Below are positions 1 to 8,903 of a stretch of DNA of 64,000 nucleotides, one piece after another. The first letter of the stretch is position 1; every line of letters starts with the position of its first letter. The notes under the pieces were generated by a model. The model saw only the letters and a list, made by a program, of their open reading frames with translations. It was not told the DNA's origin and ran no database searches. Origin of the DNA: JADCRZ01 sp031399065 (GTDB lineage: Bacteria; Bacteroidota; Bacteroidia; Chitinophagales; Chitinophagaceae); NCBI GenBank assembly GCA_031399065.1, contig JANNOM010000046.1, positions 37,450 through 101,449 of the forward strand, given 5' to 3'. The translations under genes and the position numbers were made by a program.

Positions 1-3000
1 AAGCTGAAGTTTTATTTGTCCTAGTTGCGTTTGGGCACTTAGCTTTTCCAGTACATTCGTTTCTCCTTTTGCCAGCCGCAATGCGGCTTTCTTATATACA
101 TCGCTGTAAAGCGTATCTGCCATTTGCAACAACCGCTTTTTTTCTCCTGTATATAGAATGGTGTAAAACACTTCCGTTACCTCTTTTTTCAGCGAAGCCT
201 CTTTTACCTCTACCTCCGCCAGGCTGCTTTTCCATTCTTCTTTTAGCAATTCCCTTTGGCGGGTATATAGCTTAGGAAAATGGAAGGACTGGCCGACACT
301 GAATTTGGTATCCATATAGGCGCTGTTTATCTGACCGAACTCTCCCGTAACACTGGCAGGAGGCACAATGGCAGCCGTTTTAATCTGTAACTGGTGGTAT
401 TGCGCCATTAACTGCGCATTCCTCACCTGCAGGTTATTTTTCAATGCGGTATCAATGGCAGCCTGTAGGGAAACGGGGGACTGTGCACTGGCACTGCTTT
501 GTATAATGGATATAAAGATGATAAGCAAAGGTATTATCCTGTTCATTTGTTTTCTTTTATTAAATGCTTTATCAAAACTTACATAGAGCACCGGTAGTAC
601 AAACAGCGTCAGCAATGTAGCGATCAGCAACCCTCCTATTACCACCGTAGCAAGAGGCCTCTGTACATCTGCCCCCGCACCAGTGCTTACCGACATAGGT
701 AAAAAACCCAGCGATGCTACCAGGGCCGTTAAGAGAACAGGTCGCAGCCGACGTGCGGAACCGGTCCGCACAACCTGCCGGAGATCGGTAATACCCGTTG
801 CTCTTATGCTGTTGAATTCCGCTATCAGAACCAGTCCGTTCAATACGGCCACACCAAACAAAGCAATAAATCCCACCCCGGCACTTATGCTGAATGGCAT
901 TTGCCTTATGGCTAAAAAAAGGATACCGCCTATTGCGGATAATGGGATGGCGGAATAAATCAGCAATCCTTGCTTCACCGAATTAAATGCGAAATACAAT
1001 AGTATGAAAATAAGTAAGAGTGAGATGGGTACTGCAATCATCAGCCGCTCTTTGGCTGCACGTAAATTTTCGAATGCACCTCCATAGGTGATATAATAAC
1101 CGGGGGGTAGTTTCAATTGCTTATCCGCTTTTTCCTGCAATTCATTTACGATACTTTCCACATCCCTGTCCCTAACATTGAACCCCGCTATTATTCTTCG
1201 TTTAGCATCTTCCCGCTGCACTTGGTTGGGACCTGTCTTTATCTGCACCTCTGCCAGTTGCCGCAGGGGAATCTGCCCTCCTGCGGGCGTGGGCACCAAT
1301 AAGTTCTGAACATCCTCCAGGTCTTTCCGCTGTTCGCCTCCCAGCTTAACGACAATGTCGAATCGCTTTTCCCCTTCGAACAACATACCACTGCTTTGCC
1401 CGGCAAAAGCGGTATTGATCACTCTATTGACGTCCTCGATATTGAGATGATACTGCGCTATAGCATTACGGTTAAAAGTGATAATGATCTGGGGCATACC
1501 CGCTATTGCCTCCACATACAGGTTGCGGGAGCCTTCCACCGTATTGATGATAGTACCCAGCCTGCGCGCGAAATGTGCCAGCGTATCCAGGTCTTCGCCG
1601 AATATCTTGCAAACCACATCCTGACGTGCACCCGTCATCAGTTCATTGAAACGCATCTGCACGGGATACTGGAAACTGGCCGTAATGCCCGGTATATCTT
1701 CCAGTGCAAGGCCCATTTTATCACTCAGCTCGTTGAACGAATTGGCGGAAGTCCACTCATGTTTAGGTTTCAGGATCACCATCATATCACCGGCTTCCAG
1801 GGGCATGGGGTCGGTAGGTACTTCGCCGCTTCCTATTTTGGTGACTACTTTTTCCACCTCCGGGAAGCGTGTTTTCAGTATATGCGCGGCCTTTAGGGTG
1901 CTGGCGATGGTGGTGTTCAAATTACTGCCGGCGAGTACCCTGGTATCTACCGCAAAATCACCTTCTTCCAGTGCGGGTATAAATTCACCGCCAAGGGTAG
2001 ATAACAGCAGTAAAGACATGATGAACAATCCTGTCACGGACATTAGCACCGTTTTAGGATAACGGAGCACCCGCTTCAAAGCCCGCTGGTATGCGTTTTC
2101 AAGTTTTGCCATAATGCGGTCGGACATATTAGGCGCCTGCTTTATTTTTTTACTCAGGAATAGCGCGCTCATCATCGGGACATACGTGAGAGAAAGCAGG
2201 AAAGCACCTAGCAACGCAAATGCTACCGTTTGTGCCATGGGTTTAAACATTTTTCCCTCTATTCCCTGTAATGTAAAAATGGGCAGATAAACAACCAGGA
2301 TAATGATTTGCCCGAACACCGCGCTGTTCATCATTTTACCGGCCGACCGGTTTACTTCCCTGTCCATCTGCGCAGCCGTTAATCTTCCCGTAGCGGACAG
2401 TTCCGCATTGTTATAAAGCCGGTGCATCACCGCTTCCACAATGATCACCGCACCGTCCACGATTAATCCGAAGTCGAGTGCCCCAAGGCTCATAAGGCTT
2501 CCACTCACATTAAACAGGTTCATCATGATAACGGCAAACAACATAGACAGAGGGATAACAGAAGCTACCAGCAGGCCTGCCCTGAAATTGCCGAGCAGCA
2601 GCACCAATACAAATACAACGATCAAAGCCCCTTCCAGCAGGTTTGTTTTAACCGTGCCGATGGCGTTGTTCACCATCTTCGTACGATCCAGGAACGATTC
2701 TATCATCACTCCTTCGGGCAGTGTTTTCTGTATCTGGGCGATGCGCTCCTTTATATTTCCTATCACTTCATTGCTATTGGCACCTTTCAGCATCATTACC
2801 ACGGCCCCGGACACTTCCCCTTCGTCGTTATAACACATGGCTCCGTAACGGGTGGCGCTTCCGATCTTTATCTCCGCCACATCTCTTATAAATAAAGGCG
2901 TACGGCCGTTTCTGCCCGGCAGGGCAATGTTTTTAATATCCTCTTCATTACCAAGCAGTCCTTCACTTCGTATATAGAGAACGGTGGCGCCTTTTTCTAT

Positions 3001-3675
3001 ATAAGCCCCTCCCGTATTCTGGTTATTACTTTCCAGCGCTTTAAAAACATCGCTGATGGTGATACTATGAGAAGATAATTTGGCAGGATCCACTTCTACG
3101 GAATACTGTTTAAGCCGGCCTCCGAAGCTGCTCACTTCCGCCACGCCCTTTACACCAAGTAACTGCCGCCTGATAATCCAGTCCTGTATGGTTCGTAATT
3201 CGGTATCGTTATACTTTGCCTCGTATCCTTTCCGGGGCCTTACCACATATTGATATATCTCCCCCAGTCCGGTAGTCACCGGCCCCAGTTCGGGAATGCC
3301 GATACCAGCCGGTATCTCCGCCTGCACACGCTGCAAACGCTCCGCTACCTGCTGTCTGGCCCAGTATACATCTGTGGCATCATCAAATACGATGGTAACC
3401 AGCGAGAGGCCGAACCTCGAAAAACTTCTGATTTCTTTTAAACCGGGAATATTGTTATTGGCCTGTTCTATCGGGAAGGTAACCAGCCGTTCTATATCCG
3501 TTGCCCCGAACGATGGAGCAATAGTGATCACCTGTACCTGGTTGTCGGTAATATCGGGTACTGCATCGATCGGTAAACGGGTAAACTGGTAACTGCCATA
3601 TCCTATCAGGGCTATGATAAACAGACCTATGATGAGTTTGTTTTTTATGGCAAACCCGATGATTGCATTCAGCAT
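1..3675 (-). CDS. CusA/CzcA-type heavy-metal RND efflux pump fused to a TolC-like domain (3' end outside window)
   Basis: The reading frame is open from an ATG at 3675 to the window edge (1225 codons seen). Residues 1 to about 1043 form an HME-RND inner-membrane proton antiporter: the N-terminal motif LPIDAVPDITDNQVQV, and a transmembrane segment 4 with DFGLIVDGAV near residue 402, where CzcA-like pumps carry their essential aspartate. The porter motif QMRFNELMTGARQDV resembles CzcA more than CusA. Around residue 1044 the frame passes without a stop into a second hydrophobic leader (MNRIIPLLIISIF) and then TolC-like helices (LQAAIDTALKNNLQVRNAQL). Pump and outer-membrane channel are therefore one polypeptide, as in other Bacteroidota RND proteins of about 1450 residues. 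The role is export of divalent or monovalent metal ions from periplasm or cytosol; the metal cannot be told. The membrane-fusion subunit should lie beyond the left edge. Confidence 0.93.
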   Translation of the reverse strand, partial: MLNAIIGFAIKNKLIIGLFIIALIGYGSYQFTRLPIDAVPDITDNQVQVITIAPSFGATDIERLVTFPIEQANNNIPGLKEIRSFSRFGLSLVTIVFDDATDVYWARQQVAERLQRVQAEIPAGIGIPELGPVTTGLGEIYQYVVRPRKGYEAKYNDTELRTIQDWIIRRQLLGVKGVAEVSSFGGRLKQYSVEVDPAKLSSHSITISDVFKALESNNQNTGGAYIEKGATVLYIRSEGLLGNEEDIKNIALPGRNGRTPLFIRDVAEIKIGSATRYGAMCYNDEGEVSGAVVMMLKGANSNEVIGNIKERIAQIQKTLPEGVMIESFLDRTKMVNNAIGTVKTNLLEGALIVVFVLVLLLGNFRAGLLVASVIPLSMLFAVIMMNLFNVSGSLMSLGALDFGLIVDGAVIIVEAVMHRLYNNAELSATGRLTAAQMDREVNRSAGKMMNSAVFGQIIILVVYLPIFTLQGIEGKMFKPMAQTVAFALLGAFLLSLTYVPMMSALFLSKKIKQAPNMSDRIMAKLENAYQRALKRVLRYPKTVLMSVTGLFIMSLLLLSTLGGEFIPALEEGDFAVDTRVLAGSNLNTTIASTLKAAHILKTRFPEVEKVVTKIGSGEVPTDPMPLEAGDMMVILKPKHEWTSANSFNELSDKMGLALEDIPGITASFQYPVQMRFNELMTGARQDVVCKIFGEDLDTLAHFARRLGTIINTVEGSRNLYVEAIAGMPQIIITFNRNAIAQYHLNIEDVNRVINTAFAGQSSGMLFEGEKRFDIVVKLGGEQRKDLEDVQNLLVPTPAGGQIPLRQLAEVQIKTGPNQVQREDAKRRIIAGFNVRDRDVESIVNELQEKADKQLKLPPGYYITYGGAFENLRAAKERLMIAVPISLLLIFILLYFAFNSVKQGLLIYSAIPLSAIGGILFLAIRQMPFSISAGVGFIALFGVAVLNGLVLIAEFNSIRATGITDLRQVVRTGSARRLRPVLLTALVASLGFLPMSVSTGAGADVQRPLATVVIGGLLIATLLTLFVLPVLYVSFDKAFNKRKQMNRIIPLLIIFISIIQSSASAQSPVSLQAAIDTALKNNLQVRNAQLMAQYHQLQIKTAAIVPPASVTGEFGQINSAYMDTKFSVGQSFHFPKLYTRQRELLKEEWKSSLAEVEVKEASLKKEVTEVFYTILYTGEKKRLLQMADTLYSDVYKKAALRLAKGETNVLEKLSAQTQLGQIKLQL

Positions 3676-3781
3676 GATTATCTGGTTTAATAATAATGGA
3701 AAGTCAGCCAATGGTAACAACCAGCAGCCAAACGATTCAATAATACGACTTACTCATGCACATTTGCATACAATGGAGATA

Positions 3782-4171
3782 TCAACAGGTAGTTCTGGGT
3801 GGCTGCCAGATGTTGGAAAGATAGGAAGAGAGTATAAATTTATCGTGGGTAATGAACTCTTTTGTTTCATCGGTCTCCCATGGGCTGGCTATATTAAGCT
3901 GCTCCGAAAAGGGAAGAAAAGCATGATGAACAAATGATACCAGGTTGCCGGAGGTTTTGAAAGGGAGCTGCAGATCCCTTTCGTAGTCTGCATCCCTGGG
4001 ACTGCCATGCATATAATGCATATCTAGAAACTCCAGGAAAGTAATGCTTTTATCTTCCTGTCTATGCTCTTTAAAATGCTGGAAGATGATAGGAAGCTTA
4101 AGCAACTGGCCCGCTTCGGTTGCGGAAAACAGGTAACCAGCTAAGAAAAATATGGCGATTGTTTTTCTCAA
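3782..4171 (-). CDS. Small exported protein of metal-efflux loci, unknown function
   Basis: This 129-residue protein has an N-terminal signal-like hydrophobic stretch (IAIFFLAGYLFSATEA) followed by a soluble region with many histidines, acidic residues and the segment HYMHGSPRDADYERDLQLPFK split over residues about 52-72. I recall similar short proteins directly upstream of CusA/CzcA pumps in Bacteroidota, which supports a real gene; no biochemical role is known to me. The start is TTG at 4171: no in-frame ATG or GTG lies between it and an upstream in-frame stop, and the hydrophobic leader begins immediately. It precedes the RND gene on the same strand by about 106 nt, so they are probably co-transcribed. 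His/Asp/Glu content suggests metal binding in the periplasm, but this is inference. Confidence 0.75.
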   Translation of the reverse strand: MRKTIAIFFLAGYLFSATEAGQLLKLPIIFQHFKEHRQEDKSITFLEFLDMHYMHGSPRDADYERDLQLPFKTSGNLVSFVHHAFLPFSEQLNIASPWETDETKEFITHDKFILSSYLSNIWQPPRTTC

Positions 4172-4284
4172 GAATACAAATGTAAGATAATTCTATATCC
4201 GAAAAATAGAGAGACCCCGAAACAAAACAAAAGGAAAAGAGCTTTTTTACAATGAAACTTAATTATAAGTTAATGGGCTGCGTC

Positions 4285-4314
4285 TTGGTGTCCTGTAACT
4301 TTACAATAGTTTTG
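4285..4314 (+). promoter_or_regulatory. Candidate Bacteroidota sigma-A promoter for the TonB receptor/lipoprotein operon
   Basis: A TTG at 4285-4287 and the sequence TAGTTTTG at 4307-4314 are separated by 19 nt. This matches the Bacteroidota -33 (TTG/TTTG) and -7 (TAnnTTTG) consensus with normal spacing and lies 19 nt before the ATG at 4334. It is the best promoter-like sequence before the four-gene plus-strand operon. Confidence 0.6.
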
Positions 4315-4333
4315 GCGAAATCATAAAAAACAA

Positions 4334-7300
4334 ATGCCTTTTAACCCGCTGTTTTTTTTTCACAATAACCGCATACTTCCCTATTTAATAATTTTCAGTG
4401 TTGCGCTATTTAAATACAGCACCGCTTATTCTCAATTAAGACAAGGAACACTTTATGGAACTATTTCCGATGGATCAACAAACTTTACATTGTTAGGTGT
4501 ATCTATATCCGGTGACTCATCAGCAGCTTATACGGAGTCGCTTCAGGGTGGAAGATATAGGTTAGGTTTGGCGAAGGGAATATATAATATATATTTTAGA
4601 TTACCCGGATTTCAAACTAAACTTGTTGAAAAAGTAAAAATCGAAAACGATGTAATCTCGCATATCGATATTTTTTTACTGCCGCTTTCCGAAACAAGAG
4701 AAAATTATAATCGCAAAGAAAGTACGCCTGTCACCGCCGGAAACGTAGATTCCGCAGTTCGTGTATTAGCTGGTAGAGAAGCGGTAAGTATTATTTATAA
4801 TCCTTTGAATAATTCAGAAATTGTAACGGATGTTATAAAATCTCCTGGGATAAGGGCTGGGACCGATAAAAATACCTTGCAACTGTTGAACCGATTAAAT
4901 GGGGTGATTGTCAGAAATAATCCGTCTAATCATACTATCCAATCCATACAGATTTCCGGGCTGGGGGACCGTTACAACCAGGCTCTTTTTAACGGAGCTC
5001 CTTTAAATAGTTCCAGTACAATTAACCGATCTTATCCATTGGAACTTTTACCAGCGGAAGCTGTTGATCAGGTAACTCTCTACAAAGCCTCTCAGCCATT
5101 TTTGCCGGCAGACTTCGCAGGAGGCACCATTGATATTCGAACAAAGGACATGTCAGATAGGAATTTTTATCTGGTTCAAGTAGGCACCGGTTTTTCAAGC
5201 GATACAAGGGGTAAGGATTTCCTAGGAGACCAAAGGAGGTCATCACAGGTAACGAGTTTTCCGGGTAAACAAAGAAATTTACCCGCTTCCTTTCCAACCA
5301 CACGTTCACAATACGATTTTACACAGCGGAACGTACAGGAAAAAATAGATTTTTCCAAATTACTTAATAATAATTTAGCCCCTGTTAATTATGGAAGGTC
5401 GAGCCCTAATGACCGTATATTGCTGGGATTGGGCGATGTATTTCAGGTTAATAAGGAACTTAAAATAAGTGTACTTGGGTTTCTAAATCATATTAAAGAA
5501 GAGCTTATAGAAACGGGTATTGTACAAGTATATCCCGACATAGCCACCCCCTTTCTTCCCCCCAATACATCCAGAAAAATAATTCGTTCGCAATCAAGCG
5601 ACATTAAATACCATTATTCTGCTCAATTGGGAGCCGTACTCAACACCTCCTTTTTTTGGCGGCGCAATAAAATCAGTGTTCGGAATTATATCGGTAACCA
5701 ATTACTTAATACGCTCAACACCAGAACCTCAATTATTAAACCTGACGAAGATACCCTTGCACGCGATGGTCTTCGGATTACAACTGAGCAAAGAAAATTC
5801 TGGTATGCTCAGATAGCGGGCGATCATTCATTTGGTGAAAAAGGTAAGTTCGCGGTGGATTGGCAGATTACGTATAATTACAACCAGCAGCAAAATCCTG
5901 ATGAGCGCAATTTTTTATTGAGAAGGGATAGTTTAAACCCCGACTTGTTCGAAATAGCGCGACCCCAATCACCCAATTTTGATCCCAACCCAAGCGGTTC
6001 GGGCGTGGCGGAAAATAATATCGCTTCTAATTTTACCAATTCTTCCCGGTTATGGCGTCAATTTACAGAGCATAATTTGACTGCATCTTTAAACCTTAAG
6101 ATACCAATAAACATATTTGATTATACGCAAATACTAAAAGGAGGATTATACCTGAATAGTATAACAAGAAATTTTACAAGCGATCTTTTGCTTGTGAAGG
6201 GAACTGGATTTTATACGCTGAATAACCTTTTAGCACCGGAACGTTATTTCCCGGGAGGATTAAGTGTTGTCAATTTTTACAATAATACACGCGCGTACGA
6301 TACAAAAAGAGGAAATTATTATGGTGCCTCAAATATAGGGGCTCTTTATATAAATCTGGAAAACCGTTTCCTGGAGAATATTTATCTACAATGGGGGTTT
6401 CGTCTTGAATCTGATAGCCGGTCAACAGCTACCGTCCTATACCAGTACTTAACTGGTTATAAGAACCCTCAGAGAGTCCCAATAGACGATAATTCCAGGC
6501 AGGTACATTTTAACTTGCTGCCTTCGGCAAATCTTATGTATTCTCCCGTAAAATCATTACAGCTTAGTGCCAACTATTCGAGAACGGTTAACAGGCCCCT
6601 GTTACAGGAATTAAATGCATATAGATACTATGATGCGGGTTCTTTTCTAGTCCGTTCCGGTAACCAGTTTCTTGATAACTCCATTATTAATAATTATGGC
6701 ACAAGTGCAAAATGGCTATATAAAGCAGGAACTCATATATTGTTATCAGGATTTTATAAACAAATAGATCAACCTATTGAAGAGATTATTACTCCCTACT
6801 ATACTGGAAACATGTTTGGCAGGTTGCACAATATGCCTCCGGCTGTTATAAAGGGCTTACAGGCGGATGTCAGGTTGAAGCTTAATGATTTTACAAATGC
6901 CCCCTGGCTTTCTAACGTTTCTTTATTTGCCTCAGGAGTAATTCTGAAATCCAAAGTAGAGGAAGGGCCTCTCAGAGCTGCCGTCGTTGCCGGCACGGAA
7001 GAACATACGATTACCGGCACACCTAACCATTCGTTTAATACCGGCATAATATTGCAGGAATTTCATTTACCTGAGCTCTCCATCGTTTATAGCAAAACAG
7101 GCGATTACATAAGTATGTTGGGAACAGGAAGTTCCGTAAATGTGGCAAATGGTAATCGTATTAAGTCCATACCTGATTACAGGGTAAGAGGTAGAGAACA
7201 ATTAGATATTCAAATAGCACAACTGATATTAAAATCAAGAATACAGCTGATAGCTGGTATTTCAAATCTATTAAGCAGCCCTTATATCGAATACCAGGAT

Positions 7301-7447
7301 CTGAATGGAAATAAAAAATTTGATGATCTTTTGTCCGTCACCAAAGGCATCGATAAGCCAGGTTTTTACATAAGCGGTACAGATAACGGGGTAATGTATA
7401 TTAAATCACAACGAAATTTTTATGCACGATTGTCGTATAGATTCTGA
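4334..7447 (+). CDS. TonB-dependent outer-membrane receptor (first of a duplicated pair)
   Basis: The 1037-residue protein has a signal peptide ending near STAYSQ (about residue 34), a carboxypeptidase-regulatory-like beta domain (about 35-115, with GTISDGSTNFTLLGVSI), a plug domain (about 160-275, with LLNRLNGVIVRN, QISGLGDRYNQALFNG and DFAGGTIDIRTKD) and a large beta-barrel that ends in the usual aromatic F (LSYRF). It should import a substrate across the outer membrane using TonB energy. It is not SusC-like: there is no SusD next to it, and its partner is a beta-helix lipoprotein 45 nt downstream. The N-terminal domain closely resembles that of the receptor at 8904, sharing the STNF motif and the order of domains. 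Substrate unknown. Base composition looks more AT-rich than the polysaccharide locus that follows. Confidence 0.93.
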   Translation: MPFNPLFFFHNNRILPYLIIFSVALFKYSTAYSQLRQGTLYGTISDGSTNFTLLGVSISGDSSAAYTESLQGGRYRLGLAKGIYNIYFRLPGFQTKLVEKVKIENDVISHIDIFLLPLSETRENYNRKESTPVTAGNVDSAVRVLAGREAVSIIYNPLNNSEIVTDVIKSPGIRAGTDKNTLQLLNRLNGVIVRNNPSNHTIQSIQISGLGDRYNQALFNGAPLNSSSTINRSYPLELLPAEAVDQVTLYKASQPFLPADFAGGTIDIRTKDMSDRNFYLVQVGTGFSSDTRGKDFLGDQRRSSQVTSFPGKQRNLPASFPTTRSQYDFTQRNVQEKIDFSKLLNNNLAPVNYGRSSPNDRILLGLGDVFQVNKELKISVLGFLNHIKEELIETGIVQVYPDIATPFLPPNTSRKIIRSQSSDIKYHYSAQLGAVLNTSFFWRRNKISVRNYIGNQLLNTLNTRTSIIKPDEDTLARDGLRITTEQRKFWYAQIAGDHSFGEKGKFAVDWQITYNYNQQQNPDERNFLLRRDSLNPDLFEIARPQSPNFDPNPSGSGVAENNIASNFTNSSRLWRQFTEHNLTASLNLKIPINIFDYTQILKGGLYLNSITRNFTSDLLLVKGTGFYTLNNLLAPERYFPGGLSVVNFYNNTRAYDTKRGNYYGASNIGALYINLENRFLENIYLQWGFRLESDSRSTATVLYQYLTGYKNPQRVPIDDNSRQVHFNLLPSANLMYSPVKSLQLSANYSRTVNRPLLQELNAYRYYDAGSFLVRSGNQFLDNSIINNYGTSAKWLYKAGTHILLSGFYKQIDQPIEEIITPYYTGNMFGRLHNMPPAVIKGLQADVRLKLNDFTNAPWLSNVSLFASGVILKSKVEEGPLRAAVVAGTEEHTITGTPNHSFNTGIILQEFHLPELSIVYSKTGDYISMLGTGSSVNVANGNRIKSIPDYRVRGREQLDIQIAQLILKSRIQLIAGISNLLSSPYIEYQDLNGNKKFDDLLSVTKGIDKPGFYISGTDNGVMYIKSQRNFYARLSYRF

Positions 7448-7492
7448 ATCTATTGATACTTAGCATAATGATAATAAGTAAATCATAACAAA

Positions 7493-8860
7493 ATGAAACG
7501 TTTCATTAATTATATGGGTTTTATCATTTTGCTGGAAATGCTATTGCTTAATCTTGAGGGTTGCAAAAAGAAAGAATTCATCAGAACATCTAAGGCAAAG
7601 CCAGAAAAAATCTTAATTGATTTTACAGGATCGTCCAATACCGGCCCCCGAATTAATATACTGACCTTATCCAAGGATACTGTTTATATCATTGAAAATG
7701 GAATCACCAGAAAATCAGGCGAACAATTAATTATTGAAGAAGGTACGGTTTTAAAAATCGCCGGCTTCATCAATATAGAGCCTGGAGGTATATTGGTAGC
7801 TAATGGAACCGCTAGCGAGCCCATTGTTTTTACCCAGTCCGACGTTACACTTAATCAGGGGAAAAACTGGGGTGGTATTACCATAGAGGGGAGATCAACT
7901 AATAATAGCACAACGAACACAGCCGACCCTACCTACTTCTCAGGGTCGATGCGTTATTGCCGTTTGGAGTTTGCACCGCTGATATTAAGGGCTGTTGGCA
8001 GCAATACGATAATCGAGAATATTATGGTTAGCTATACCGACCGCAACGGGCTAAGTGCGTACAATATCTATGGCGGCACGTTCAATGCCAGGAACCTTAT
8101 CTCTTATGCATGTAGCGGCCCGTCAGATTTTTATATTACTAACGGATATACCGGTAAAATGCAAAATATACTGGCGTACCGGCATCCCCTGTTCGGCACT
8201 ACCGGTAGTGTGCCACGTAATGCCATTACTGGTTTATTCATAGAAAATAGTAACACAAACCCAATAAATGCCCGACCCTTAACATTCCCGGTTATTTCAA
8301 ACATGACGGTTATAGGTCCAAATGGGCAAAATGGCTCCATGCCATCTTATAGCGACTCATCTACCCGGTCGGCCGCATTAATTACAACGGGTAATGCGGG
8401 ATTTAGTATACGTAATTCTTTATTTATGGGCTTTCCCAAAGCCGCTTTCTTTTTGGATGATTCGCTTACGGCAGCAGGCTTGCAGGCAAGAAAAAACACT
8501 CTGTCGTATTCAATTTTTCAAGCCAATGATACAGCCCATACATTTTACCTGCAATCAGGATTGTTTTTTTCGTTTGGAAGTAACGAGCTGAAAAACTTTC
8601 TATTATCGGATGAATTTAAAAACAGGCAACTATATAGTTTGAGTGATTTTCTTTTGAAGGATATTTTTAATTACAATTTTCCGGAACTTTTACCAAATGA
8701 TAATTCCATTGTTTTGACAGGGGCAAAGTTTGACGGGCCGTTTGCTGTTCCGTCTTTTTTTTCCCAGGTAGATTATTTAGGTGCTTTTGGTAAACAGGAC
8801 TGGACAAACGGATGGGTGAATTTCACACCTCTGAAAACAACTTATAATTCACCAGAATAA
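7493..8860 (+). CDS. Beta-helix surface lipoprotein paired with the first TonB receptor
   Basis: The 455-residue protein starts with a lipoprotein signal ending in LLLNLEGC (Cys24) followed by KKKE, which fits a lipidated Bacteroidota protein. The body starts with a strand-rich module (EEGTVLKIAGFINIEPGGIL, ANGTASEPIVFTQ, NWGGITIEG) typical of right-handed parallel beta-helix proteins that stand next to TonB receptors in this phylum; some are mis-annotated as multidrug transporters. The C-terminus YLGAFGKQDWTNGWVNFTPL matches the family's conserved end (GA.G...W...W.NF.P). I infer that it sits on or near the receptor and helps capture substrate, taking the place SusD takes for SusC. Paralogue of the lipoprotein at 11896. 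The substrate is unknown. Confidence 0.8.
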   Translation: MKRFINYMGFIILLEMLLLNLEGCKKKEFIRTSKAKPEKILIDFTGSSNTGPRINILTLSKDTVYIIENGITRKSGEQLIIEEGTVLKIAGFINIEPGGILVANGTASEPIVFTQSDVTLNQGKNWGGITIEGRSTNNSTTNTADPTYFSGSMRYCRLEFAPLILRAVGSNTIIENIMVSYTDRNGLSAYNIYGGTFNARNLISYACSGPSDFYITNGYTGKMQNILAYRHPLFGTTGSVPRNAITGLFIENSNTNPINARPLTFPVISNMTVIGPNGQNGSMPSYSDSSTRSAALITTGNAGFSIRNSLFMGFPKAAFFLDDSLTAAGLQARKNTLSYSIFQANDTAHTFYLQSGLFFSFGSNELKNFLLSDEFKNRQLYSLSDFLLKDIFNYNFPELLPNDNSIVLTGAKFDGPFAVPSFFSQVDYLGAFGKQDWTNGWVNFTPLKTTYNSPE

Positions 8861-8903
8861 CATTTTGATTAATCCACTTGAAATAACACCTTCAAATAAC
8901 ATT

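Noticed and set aside
1396..1896. 166-codon plus-strand open frame opposite the RND gene
   Set aside because: It lies antisense to a clearly conserved RND coding frame, shows no domain-like sequence and has no upstream signals; it is a shadow of the real gene.
3614..3937. 107-codon plus-strand frame spanning the RND start and the small exported gene
   Set aside because: It overlaps two better supported minus-strand genes and has no recognisable domain.
4177..4184. TACATTTG on the minus strand as a -7 element for the small exported protein
   Set aside because: It lies only 5 nt before the start codon, which leaves no room for a leader or ribosome contact.
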